A stretch of DNA of 64,000 bases from positions 1,798,001 through 1,862,000 of the forward strand of contig NZ_CP014224.1 of the NCBI RefSeq assembly GCF_001697185.1. The letters are read 5' to 3'. The notes beneath the pieces were generated by a model. That model was given only the letters and a program-made list of their open reading frames with translations. It did not search any database and was not told the origin of the DNA. The position numbers and the translations under genes are program-made. Positions 38,447-47,100 of the stretch are shown here, in pieces (within the stretch, counting starts at the first letter, position 1; each line of letters starts with the position of its first letter). This stretch comes from Wenyingzhuangia fucanilytica. GTDB lineage: Bacteria; Bacteroidota; Bacteroidia; Flavobacteriales; Flavobacteriaceae.

Positions 38447-39574
38447 TTAGTTTTTATAAGCTTCAAAAAAATCTACCGTTTTTTGAACAATTGTTCCTAA
38501 AGTGGGATCTATATCCCCTCCTGCTTTACGCCAGTTATGACCTGCATTTTTTACAATAAACATGGATACTGTCGCTCCTATATCATCAGCTTTTTCTTTT
38601 ATATGATAAGCATGAGCTACAGGAATTGTAGTATCATTATCAGCAGCCATTATAAATAATGGAGGACTATTTGATGTTAAATAAAAGATAGGACTCATTT
38701 CTTGGTACATTTCTTTTATTTTAGCTACGTTAGATTCAGTTTTAGTTATTCTAGAACTAAATCTATCTGCTTCTTTTGTTTTATCATCTGTTTTAAATAA
38801 TTCTTTGATGGTAAAATCAGAGGGTCCATACCATGAAACCCCTGCAATTACTTTATAAGGTGCTCCATAAAGTTTTTTATCCCCTTTAAAATCGTTAGGA
38901 TTTGCCAATGTGATCATTTGAGCTATATGACCTCCTGCTGAATCACCCAAAACAAATAAATTGTTAGTATCTAGACCTAAGTCTTCACTATTTTTAGAAA
39001 GATAACGTACGGCATCCATGGCATCAATTACACAATCTCTCATTAAAACAGATTTGAGTCTTGTTAGACGGTAATTCACAGAAACCACAGCAAAACCTTT
39101 ATTTATCAGCTCTAAAAAAGGTTCTTTTACTGGTGATTTAACAATGTTTTCTTTACTACCATTAAACCATCCTCCACCATGAGTATAAACAACTACAGGT
39201 AATTTTTGATTTGTTGGTTTTGCTTCTGGATAATAAATATCTAAATACAAATCCTCTTCTTTTGTTGTTTTGTACTTGATATTTAAAACAACATCTCCTT
39301 TTGTTTTTAAGTATGGTATTTTATAGTTTAAAAATTCTTGTTTAGAAAGTTTATTGTTTTTATCACTATCAAACGCTCTTAATTGCTTCCATGTTTGTAC
39401 AACTTCATTTCTTTCAAGAAATCCATTATTGTTAGCATCTAATTTTGAAAACTCTATTAATGGATTCACCTTCGCAGATTGTTCCTGAGCAATGGCAGTA
39501 CCTATAAAAAGGAAACTGATCATGATCAGACTCATCATTTGTTTGATTATTTTATGTAAAGACAAATACTTCAT
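38447..39574 (-). CDS. EF-hand / alpha-beta hydrolase fusion, probable carbohydrate esterase
   Basis: A 375-aa exported protein. After the signal (about 1-29) come two EF-hand loops, DANNNGFLERNE (49-60) and DSDKNNKLSKQE (73-84). Then an alpha/beta hydrolase of the BD-FAE / hormone-sensitive-lipase type: oxyanion motif YTHGGGWFNGS, nucleophile in LGDSAGGH, acid in ADNDTTIP, and His in NAGHNW. Such enzymes in PULs remove acetyl groups from glycans. EF-hands may bind calcium for stability or to sense the marine environment. The neighbours are the small T9SS protein downstream and a 116-aa exported protein upstream, with gaps under 40 bp. Confidence 0.82.
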   Translation of the reverse strand: MKYLSLHKIIKQMMSLIMISFLFIGTAIAQEQSAKVNPLIEFSKLDANNNGFLERNEVVQTWKQLRAFDSDKNNKLSKQEFLNYKIPYLKTKGDVVLNIKYKTTKEEDLYLDIYYPEAKPTNQKLPVVVYTHGGGWFNGSKENIVKSPVKEPFLELINKGFAVVSVNYRLTRLKSVLMRDCVIDAMDAVRYLSKNSEDLGLDTNNLFVLGDSAGGHIAQMITLANPNDFKGDKKLYGAPYKVIAGVSWYGPSDFTIKELFKTDDKTKEADRFSSRITKTESNVAKIKEMYQEMSPIFYLTSNSPPLFIMAADNDTTIPVAHAYHIKEKADDIGATVSMFIVKNAGHNWRKAGGDIDPTLGTIVQKTVDFFEAYKN

Positions 39575-39609
39575 TATTCGTTAAATTTTTAAAAAGACAA
39601 AATCAATTA

Positions 39610-39960
39610 TTATCTACAATTTTTACCAACCTCTTTAACAAAAGCCATCACCTCTTCTCTAGATTTCCCTGTTAACTTTCCTAAATCAGCAAAATATTTA
39701 CGATTAACTCCTCTAGTTTTTCCTTTAACTTGATCCTTAATAATTTCTCCAGTTTTAACACCTTTTTTAATTGCAGCACGATCTTCTGAAGCCTTTATTA
39801 AAAGGTCATTTAATTCATTTTTTTGATCATCAGATAAGTCAAATGTTTTGACTGCTTCTGTTAAATAACAATCGTTATTTGCAGGTTTTCCTTTTTTCTT
39901 TTGTGCTGATATTGATATTGTGATAAACATTACAAATACTAAAATTGCGATTTTCTTCAT
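39610..39960 (-). CDS. Small exported protein of unknown function
   Basis: A 116-aa protein with a clear signal peptide (MKKIAILVFVMFITISISAQ). The mature part is about 96 aa, Lys-rich and helical, with two cysteines (NNDCYLTEA near its start and VGKNCR at its end) that could form a disulfide. A segment FDLSDDQKNELNDLL resembles helical repeat proteins of the Spy/LTXXQ or LPXTG-free periplasmic type, but I do not recognise the family. It lies within the PUL operon between a sulfatase and the EF-hand esterase. Its location there suggests a periplasmic helper or binding role. Confidence 0.7.
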   Translation of the reverse strand: MKKIAILVFVMFITISISAQKKKGKPANNDCYLTEAVKTFDLSDDQKNELNDLLIKASEDRAAIKKGVKTGEIIKDQVKGKTRGVNRKYFADLGKLTGKSREEVMAFVKEVGKNCR

Positions 39961-39996
39961 TTTTACTGGTTTTTAAATTATTATTACTATTTATTA

Positions 39997-40086
39997 TTAA
40001 TCTATCCATAAAGGATTTTGTACTAAAGCACCTCTTATATCCTGCCCGTGAATAAGGTCAACAAGTGGTGCTGGGTATTGCCATTG
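39997..40086 (-). pseudogene. 29-codon 3' gene remnant
   Basis: On the minus strand an in-frame stretch reads QWQYPAPLVDLIHGQDIRGA and continues LVQNPLWID to a stop. It is preceded directly by an in-frame stop and has no start or ribosome-binding context. Its amino-acid character is protein-like (PAPLVDL, NPLW), unlike random AT-rich DNA, so it is probably the leftover 3' end of a deleted gene. The donor family is not recognised. It occupies most of the gap between the sulfatase and the 116-aa protein gene. Confidence 0.5.
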
Positions 40087-40098
40087 TTAAGGCATAGT

Positions 40099-41910
40099 TT
40101 AGTTTATATTCTTTTTTTCTACGTTTATATAAAAAGCATTGCTTAATGTTCCGTCTTCTAATTCAAACCACGCTAATAACTCAGTTTTTCCTTTTTTAAC
40201 TTCAAGCTCTAAGTTTGCAGAAGACTCATGATTGTTAACATCTACAGATACTTGTTGATCTCCTATCTTAATAAATGCTTTTTTAAACTTCATTGCTTCT
40301 CCCTTAATACGAGGATCTGTAGACACTGTTGCTGGTCTTTCATCTAGAATTTCAGCACCTAAGGACATACTACTTTCTGAAGGCCAACGTCTTAATTTAA
40401 ATACATATTTACCTGGTTCTACAAAATTGACAAAGAATGGTGCTGGTTTCATAGGTACTCCTCCTCTAATCAATCTTTGGTTCCATGGAGGAAAGTAGTC
40501 TATGGTTCTAGCATCATGACAAGTAATTACTTCATCTTCATCAATTCCTAAATCAATGGTAGAGTATTTGGTTTCTTTGATCACACTTTCCCACCAAGAA
40601 TTGTAAAAAGCATTCATATCATTGACCATATCTTGGTGTTGATTAGCTATGTTATTTGTTTGACCTGGATCAGTAGCAATATTGTATAATTCATTACCAT
40701 TTACCAATCTCCAATCTCCATTCATTACAGAACTTTGTTTCCCTTTAACAGGCCAAGAAACTCTTTGTGTATCTGTTACTAAATATCTATCAGCCAAAGG
40801 AGTATTATTTGTTAAGTATTGACTAATATCTGTACCATCCATTATTTTGTCTGATTTGTAATCAATATCAGCCAAAGAACATAAGGTTGGTAACATGTCT
40901 ACATGTGCTGTTAAATCTCCTAATGACTTACCTGTATTTAGTTTTCCGTTTGGCCATCTAATAATAAATGGTACTCTGTGTCCTCCTTCATACTCACTTG
41001 CTTTGGTACCACGCATTCCAGCATTGTAACCATGAACCTCACCTGTTTTTTCATCAACTTTATACCCTCCAGAAGTTCCATTATCTGTGGTAAAAATAAC
41101 GATGGTATTTTCTGCAATTTTTAATTCGTTTAACTTGTTTAAAAGTTTAGAAAAGTTATCATCTATATTGGTAATCATTCCGTAAAAACGCTTTTGGCTT
41201 TCTAATAAGCTTTCTTCGTTTTTATACAAATCATAATATTCTTGAGGAACATTATATGGTGAATGAGGAGCGTTTAAACTTAAATAACATAAGAATGGAT
41301 TGTCCTTTTTATTTTCGATAAATTGAATAGCTTCATCAAACCAAACATCTGTACAATACCCTTCTACTTTTTCTGGAGTTCCGTTTCTTAAGTAAGTATC
41401 ATCAAAATAATCGTTATTCCAATAATCTGGTGTTTGACCTACACCACCACCTCCATGGTAAAAAGCTTCATCAAAACCACGATCATTAGGTGTAAAAGGG
41501 TGGTTATCTCCTAAATGCCATTTTCCAAACATTCCTGTTTTATACCCATTGTTTTTAAAGACATTAGCAAGTGTTACTTCTTCTCTATTTAGCATAGAAG
41601 CTCCCATAATAGTATGCCAAACTCCGTTTCTATTACAGTTTCTACCTGTTAACAAACCAGCTCTTGTTGGCGCACAAGTAGTACCTACATGGTAATTAGT
41701 TAAACTAACTGATTGGCTAGCAAACTTATCTATAGTAGGTGTTTTAATAATTGTATTACCATTATATGCTATGTCACCATAACCTTGATCATCTGTAATT
41801 ACAATAATAACATTTGGCTGACTTTTTACAACCTCTACTTTTTTTTCTTTACAAGAAATTAATAGCGTAAAAAAGGCAATTACCCCTATGTATTTATTTA
41901 TTGTTTTCAT
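40099..41910 (-). CDS. S1-family sulfatase with C-terminal beta-sandwich, lipoprotein (CAPTR)
   Basis: A 603-aa sulfatase with lipobox TLLISC (Cys20). Metal site VITDDQGYGDIA (37-48), formylglycine Cys79 in CAPTRAGLLTGRNCNR, GKWHLGDNHPFTP, and TTDNGTSGG. The last 140 or so residues form an added region (FVEPGKYVFKLRRWPSES ... KTELLAWFELEDG), like the tail of the sulfatase at 18861-20648. The two are clear paralogues in the same locus and probably act on related positions in different oligosaccharides. It follows the GH29 gene by 35 bp. Confidence 0.92.
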   Translation of the reverse strand: MKTINKYIGVIAFFTLLISCKEKKVEVVKSQPNVIIVITDDQGYGDIAYNGNTIIKTPTIDKFASQSVSLTNYHVGTTCAPTRAGLLTGRNCNRNGVWHTIMGASMLNREEVTLANVFKNNGYKTGMFGKWHLGDNHPFTPNDRGFDEAFYHGGGGVGQTPDYWNNDYFDDTYLRNGTPEKVEGYCTDVWFDEAIQFIENKKDNPFLCYLSLNAPHSPYNVPQEYYDLYKNEESLLESQKRFYGMITNIDDNFSKLLNKLNELKIAENTIVIFTTDNGTSGGYKVDEKTGEVHGYNAGMRGTKASEYEGGHRVPFIIRWPNGKLNTGKSLGDLTAHVDMLPTLCSLADIDYKSDKIMDGTDISQYLTNNTPLADRYLVTDTQRVSWPVKGKQSSVMNGDWRLVNGNELYNIATDPGQTNNIANQHQDMVNDMNAFYNSWWESVIKETKYSTIDLGIDEDEVITCHDARTIDYFPPWNQRLIRGGVPMKPAPFFVNFVEPGKYVFKLRRWPSESSMSLGAEILDERPATVSTDPRIKGEAMKFKKAFIKIGDQQVSVDVNNHESSANLELEVKKGKTELLAWFELEDGTLSNAFYINVEKKNIN

Positions 41911-41945
41911 TTCTATTTAGTATTGGAGCTTAATTAATTTTTGAT

Positions 41946-43724
41946 TTATTGAATCGGTTTAATAATCATTGATTTTAAACTAGAAGTTTCTGGATCTCCC
42001 TCTACCAATGAAACTGTTATTTTATGTATACCTGCTTTTTTAAACTCTATAATTCCCATTGGATAGGCATTGTATTTTTCTGTTGCAGCTTGTTGGTTTT
42101 GAACCATAATACCTTCATCTGTTGTTGTTTTCCAAACCAAACGACCTTCTCCTTTATAGTTTAAATCCAAATAATAGTAACCCGGTTCTAAGACATTTAC
42201 TTCCCAAACTGCCTTACCCTTTTTTTTCCATTTACTTACTTGGGTAGTTTTTTTCCACTCTCCGAATTTCTCCATCCATCTAATAGAGCTTTTTTCAGCT
42301 TTAGATACCTCTGTAAAATCTGTTAATAATGTATTTTGGATATTTGGATATACTCCGTGAGTTTGTTGAACCTGAGGTTTTGAGTTTAATTTTACTTCTA
42401 TTACAGAAACAGGAGAATCTGGGGTTTTATAAGGGACGTTAAAAACAATCCAATTTCCTTTTTTCTCAAACTTAAGATCTGATGAGTTTCCAACTATTTT
42501 TGCTGAAACAATATCGTTTTCTAAACCAGGTAAATATAATTTTCCATCTTGTGGCCAATCAAAAACAGAAAGGAATAATGAATTTTCTTGAGTAGTAACA
42601 TCACCCCATGCCAAAGCATGTCCCCATGGTGAACTCCCTGCGTCATAAATTACCTGTGGGTATTTTTTAATCCATTTACCGGCTTGTTCTAAAAATTGTA
42701 CTCCAATTTGAGGAACACTACCTTCTCCATTTGGACCAACATTAAATAAATAAGTACCACCCCTACCTACTGTAGAAATTAGTCTATGTAATATTTCTTT
42801 TGGACTTTTAAAGTTGTTATCATACCATGCATAAGACCAAGAGTCATTATTAGTATCACAGCTTTCCCATAAAATATCTAAATTTACAGGAGGAACTTCC
42901 ATATCTCCATGACTTACATAATCTCCAAGTCCGTAACCAACTCTACTACAAAGCATCGTATTTGGTTGTAATTCTCTTACCATATCAGCAAGTTCAATCA
43001 CATATTCTTTAGGCATACCTCCTGGGGTATCAAACCATACAAAATCTATATCTCCGTAATTGCTACAAATTTCTTTTACTTGAGGCTTACATTTGTTATA
43101 GAAATAGTCTTTAAAGCTAGCTTTATCTCCTTTACTATCTTTTTCAGGTCCTCCAGCTGCTCCAGGTGTAGTCCAGTCTTGATAATGTGAATAATAAAAA
43201 CCAAAACCAAGTCCTAACTCATGACATGCGGCTGCTAATTCTTTCATTGGATCACGTCCAAAAGGAGTTGCATCCACTATATTAAAATCACTTACTTTAG
43301 TATCAAACATCGCAAAACCTTCATGATGTTTACTCGTAATAATAATATATTTCATACCTGCATCTTTTGCTAATTTAGCAATCGCTTTGGCATCAAATTT
43401 TGACGGATTAAAATCTTTGGCTACTTTTTTGTATTCTTTTGGCGGTATATTGGCAACCCTTGGATTCATAATCCATTCGCCAATACCATAATAAGTTTTG
43501 TCTTTCCATTTCCCTGCCAAATCGGAGAATAATCCCCAATGGATGAACATACCAAAATTGCTTTCATCAAAAAACTTTCCTCTTCCTTCTCTTAAGTTAT
43601 TATCTACAACTGTGGCATCTCCCCACATTTGATCCATACTTTCATTCTTTTCTTGTGAAGAAAGCTGAAAAGAAAACAGTATTACAATACTTAGCTGTAA
43701 TAAGCTTTTTTTACTCTTGAACAT
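41946..43724 (-). CDS. GH29 alpha-L-fucosidase with C-terminal sandwich
   Basis: A 592-aa GH29 enzyme with a cleaved signal peptide (1-23). Motifs are [17 protein letters not shown] (57-73), TSKHHEGFAMFDT (130-142), FYYSHYQDW and the probable nucleophile Asp232 in VWFDTPGG. One position is unusual: HHEG instead of HHDG. FNVGPNGEGSVP ends the barrel and sandwich-type domains follow (to 592). It begins the first PUL transcription unit; upstream is a 402-bp gap with an inverted repeat. Role: exo-fucosidase of the periplasm. Close similarity of layout to the 613-aa GH29 suggests a common origin. Confidence 0.92.
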   Translation of the reverse strand: MFKSKKSLLQLSIVILFSFQLSSQEKNESMDQMWGDATVVDNNLREGRGKFFDESNFGMFIHWGLFSDLAGKWKDKTYYGIGEWIMNPRVANIPPKEYKKVAKDFNPSKFDAKAIAKLAKDAGMKYIIITSKHHEGFAMFDTKVSDFNIVDATPFGRDPMKELAAACHELGLGFGFYYSHYQDWTTPGAAGGPEKDSKGDKASFKDYFYNKCKPQVKEICSNYGDIDFVWFDTPGGMPKEYVIELADMVRELQPNTMLCSRVGYGLGDYVSHGDMEVPPVNLDILWESCDTNNDSWSYAWYDNNFKSPKEILHRLISTVGRGGTYLFNVGPNGEGSVPQIGVQFLEQAGKWIKKYPQVIYDAGSSPWGHALAWGDVTTQENSLFLSVFDWPQDGKLYLPGLENDIVSAKIVGNSSDLKFEKKGNWIVFNVPYKTPDSPVSVIEVKLNSKPQVQQTHGVYPNIQNTLLTDFTEVSKAEKSSIRWMEKFGEWKKTTQVSKWKKKGKAVWEVNVLEPGYYYLDLNYKGEGRLVWKTTTDEGIMVQNQQAATEKYNAYPMGIIEFKKAGIHKITVSLVEGDPETSSLKSMIIKPIQ

Positions 43725-43790
43725 GTAATTAATTTTTAAATATTTTAAAAACCAATTATCATAAAACTAGGCAAGTTTGTAAAAGAATTT

Positions 43791-43821
43791 AATGTTAAAA
43801 CATTGATGTTGTTTTAACATT
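43791..43821. promoter_or_regulatory. Inverted repeat upstream of the GH29-led operon
   Basis: Arms AATGTTAAAACA (43791-43802) and TGTTTTAACATT (43810-43821) are perfectly complementary with a 7-nt spacer. The repeat ends 67 bp upstream of the GH29 start codon. It lacks a T-run. An operator for the neighbouring regulator or another dimeric protein is possible; the function is inferred from position. Confidence 0.4.
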
Positions 43822-44014
43822 AACAAGTTTAAATTACTTCTAAATCTTGTATCAACTCAATGATTTCATCAAATAAAGTATTATCATTTTTTAAACCTAT
43901 TTTTTAAATTAAACGAATCAAATAACTAGCTTAATTATTAAGTTTATTTTTTTTAATACTTTTTTATGCCTTTTTAATTTAATTGGATAACTACAAATAT
44001 GCAGCCATCAAACC

Positions 44015-44089
44015 AAAAAGGGCTTACTCTCATCTTGCTATTTTAATACTTGATTCATTCAGGTTGAAATGAGCAACACTCTAGCCCTT
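44015..44089 (-). terminator. Possible terminator of the HTCS gene
   Basis: On the minus strand AAGGGCT and AGCCCTT arms (44083-44089 and 44018-44024) enclose an imperfect stem that includes a further TTGCT/AGCAA pairing, and are followed by TTTTTGG. It begins about 38 bp past the HTCS stop. The large loop makes it a weaker candidate than the others in the window. Confidence 0.35.
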
Positions 44090-44126
44090 ATAAACAAACA
44101 CATTAGCACAGTAATTGTAACTCAAA

Positions 44127-47100
44127 TCAATCATTTTTTTTAACGAATTCTGAAGGAGAAACTCCATGAATTTTCTTAAATGCAGAAGAATAATAGGACT
44201 TAGATTCTATTCCTATTTCGAACATAACGTCTGCTGCTGTTAAGTTTTTGTTAATAGTTAAAAGCTCTGCAGCCTTTTGTAAACGGAAATTTCTAAGGTA
44301 AGCATTAGGTGCTTGCCCTGTAAGTTCTTTTAATTTTCTATAAAAATGCGAAGTACTCATTCCTATATCTGTAGCTAATTCTTCTACACCAAAACCTGAA
44401 TTAGACATGTTTTTTTCTATAGAAACATTTATACTTTCTAAAAATTGTTTGTCTTTAGAAGAACTGATTAGAGAGTCTTTTGGTAAAAAACTATTTCTAG
44501 AAAAGTATTCAAAAACTCGCTGTTTATTTTCTATTAATTTTTTTACTCTAACTTCTAAATATTTTATAGAAAATGGTTTTACTATATAATCATCTGCACC
44601 AGATTCTAACCCTTCTAGTTTTTTAAAATTATCTCCAATAGCCGTTAATAAAATAATAGGAATATGACATAATTCTGAATTAGATTTAATTTTTTCACAA
44701 AGTTCATACCCATCTAATTTAGGCATCATTACATCACTAATAATTAACTGTGGCGGAGCTTCGTTTACTTTTTTAATAGCATCTTCTCCATCAATAGCTA
44801 AAATTACATTGTAATCATTTTTAAAAGCTTCGTACAAAAAGGTTCTTACATCTTGTTCATCATCTACAATTAAGATAGACGGTCTAGAAGTGTCTACAAA
44901 ATCATCTTGAATTGTTTCTAGTTCTGATGGTAACCAATCTGTTACTATTTTTTTATACTTGTCTAATTCTTCCTCATGGACATACTCTCCATTATCTACA
45001 ATAGGTAACGAAATTCTAAAAACAGTTTTATCTTGGTTGTTACTAATTACAGATATGCTTCCATTCATAAGCTCTATTAGAGATTTACATAATGCCAAGC
45101 CAATTCCGGTACCACTCCAATCATTTTTGTCATCAACTCCTCTATAAAAACGATCAAATATTCTATCTATTTTTTCTGGAGGAATTCCCGTACCACTATT
45201 GATTACCTTAACAACAAGTAGTTCTTCATTGTTTTCTTCTTCAATACGAGCGTCTATACTAATTTCTTTATCTAGGTTTGAGTATTTTACAGCATTAGAA
45301 AATAAATTCAACAATACTCTTTCTGTTTTATCAATATCCAGAGCTAATATTTTGTTAGGTTGATCTATTTTGTAATAAAAATTAAATAATGATTGTTGGG
45401 CATATTCATCAAACGCATCCATTAATGGATACAATAAATCTCCTAGAGATACTTTTGAATAGTTTAATTCTAAATGTCCTGTTTCTGCTTTTCTATAAGC
45501 AATTAACTGATCTATAAGACGTTGTAACCTTAATATATTATTCTGAATGATTCCAAAATATTTTTTATTTTCTGTACTTTGATATTGATCTGCAATTTTT
45601 TCTAAAGGACCAATAATTAAAGATAATGGGGTTTTAAAATCATGAGAAATATTGGTAAAGAACCTTAATTTAGCCTGATTCATCTCCCTAACTCTCTCTT
45701 TCTCTAATTGTTCAAACTTAAGTTTTTGATTTAATTTTTCTAACCTAACAAAATATTGAAAAACGCCATATAAAAAGGCTAGAATTACAATGATTAAAAA
45801 ACCAATACTCCACCATCTTAAATACCAAGGAGCTAAAACTTTTATAAGAAAATCACTTGTAGTTGTTGTCCAAACACCATCTCCATTGGCTCCTTTATAT
45901 AAAAACTTGTAGGTTCCTGGACTTAAATTAGTATAGGTTGCAGTAGTTTTTCCTCCTTCTACTTCAATCCAATCTTTATTTACCCCTTCTAATTTATAAG
46001 CAATTTTATTTTTATTAGGTGTTACACTATGATGTACTATAATATCTAACGAAATATTTCTATTACTATGCTCTACAATTAATTTTTCTGTATCAGAAAT
46101 AGATTTTTTTAAAATTATATTTCCATTAACTTTTTCACCAGGAACAATAGGTTGATTATTAATTTTTAATCTAGAAATTAAAATTTTAGGTTCATTTTCA
46201 TTTTTAACAATTTGTTCTGGATTAAAAATGGTTAAACCATCAACTCCCCCCATAAGCATAGTTCCATTTTTTGTCTTTAAAAATGCCGATTGCCTAAAAT
46301 TATTCCCTAAAATCCCATCATTTACATCATAAAAATTAAAACTTTCATCTTTTAGATTAAGAACACAAATTCCCATGTCTGTACTTAACCATAGTTTTTC
46401 TTGATTATCTTCTAAAATTCCGTATATCACTTCATCATGTAATCCATCTTCTCTGTGATAACTTTTTATGTTTTGAGGTTGACCTTTCTTATTTAGAGCT
46501 ACTTTCATTAATCCGCCACCAAAAGTCCCTAACCATACATTTTTATGAGTATCAATGTGTATGTTAAAAATATAATTGTAGCTAAGTGATAATTCTTTAG
46601 GACTAGAGCTTATTGTAAAATAGTTTTTAATACTCCACTCATTATTATTATCAACAACTCTATACAAACCTTTGCTTGAAGCAAACCAATGATTACCATA
46701 GCTATCTTTTACATAGTCATTAATTTGATTGTTTTTTCCTATATTGAATAGCTCCTTTTCAACTTTTATGGGATTTCCTTTTAATATTGATTCCCAAGGA
46801 TTATCTAAACGTAAAACTTGTGGACCTCCTAGTATAATCTGATCTGAATTTACTTGCTTAATAACTCTATTAAAAATTAAACTTGTAGTATTCCCCTGAT
46901 TTCTTTCTATTAAAACCTTTTTTAAATTGTTGTTTTTTTCATCGTATAAATAGACATCCTTATTGGTTCCTATCCACCAATACCCTTTAAAATCTTGATA
47001 CAAACATAAAACCCATTGATTTTTTAAAGAACCTAATTGTTTTTCTAGTCTATTAAAAGAAATTCTTTTCCCTGTACTTAAATCAACTTTTTCTTCAGTT

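Larger units (their letters stand above)
43725..44126. other. Gene-free region between the HTCS gene and the first PUL operon
   Basis: A 402-bp region. It should carry the promoter of the GH29-led operon and the end of the HTCS transcript. It holds a 12-bp perfect inverted repeat (43791-43821) and a weak terminator-like structure (44015-44089). No exact minus-strand TAnnTTTG box was found. Confidence 0.6.

Noticed and set aside
39997-40086. Resemblance of YPAPLVDL to the C-terminus of photolyases/cryptochromes.
   Set aside because: Only a handful of residues match and the rest does not; kept as an unassigned remnant.
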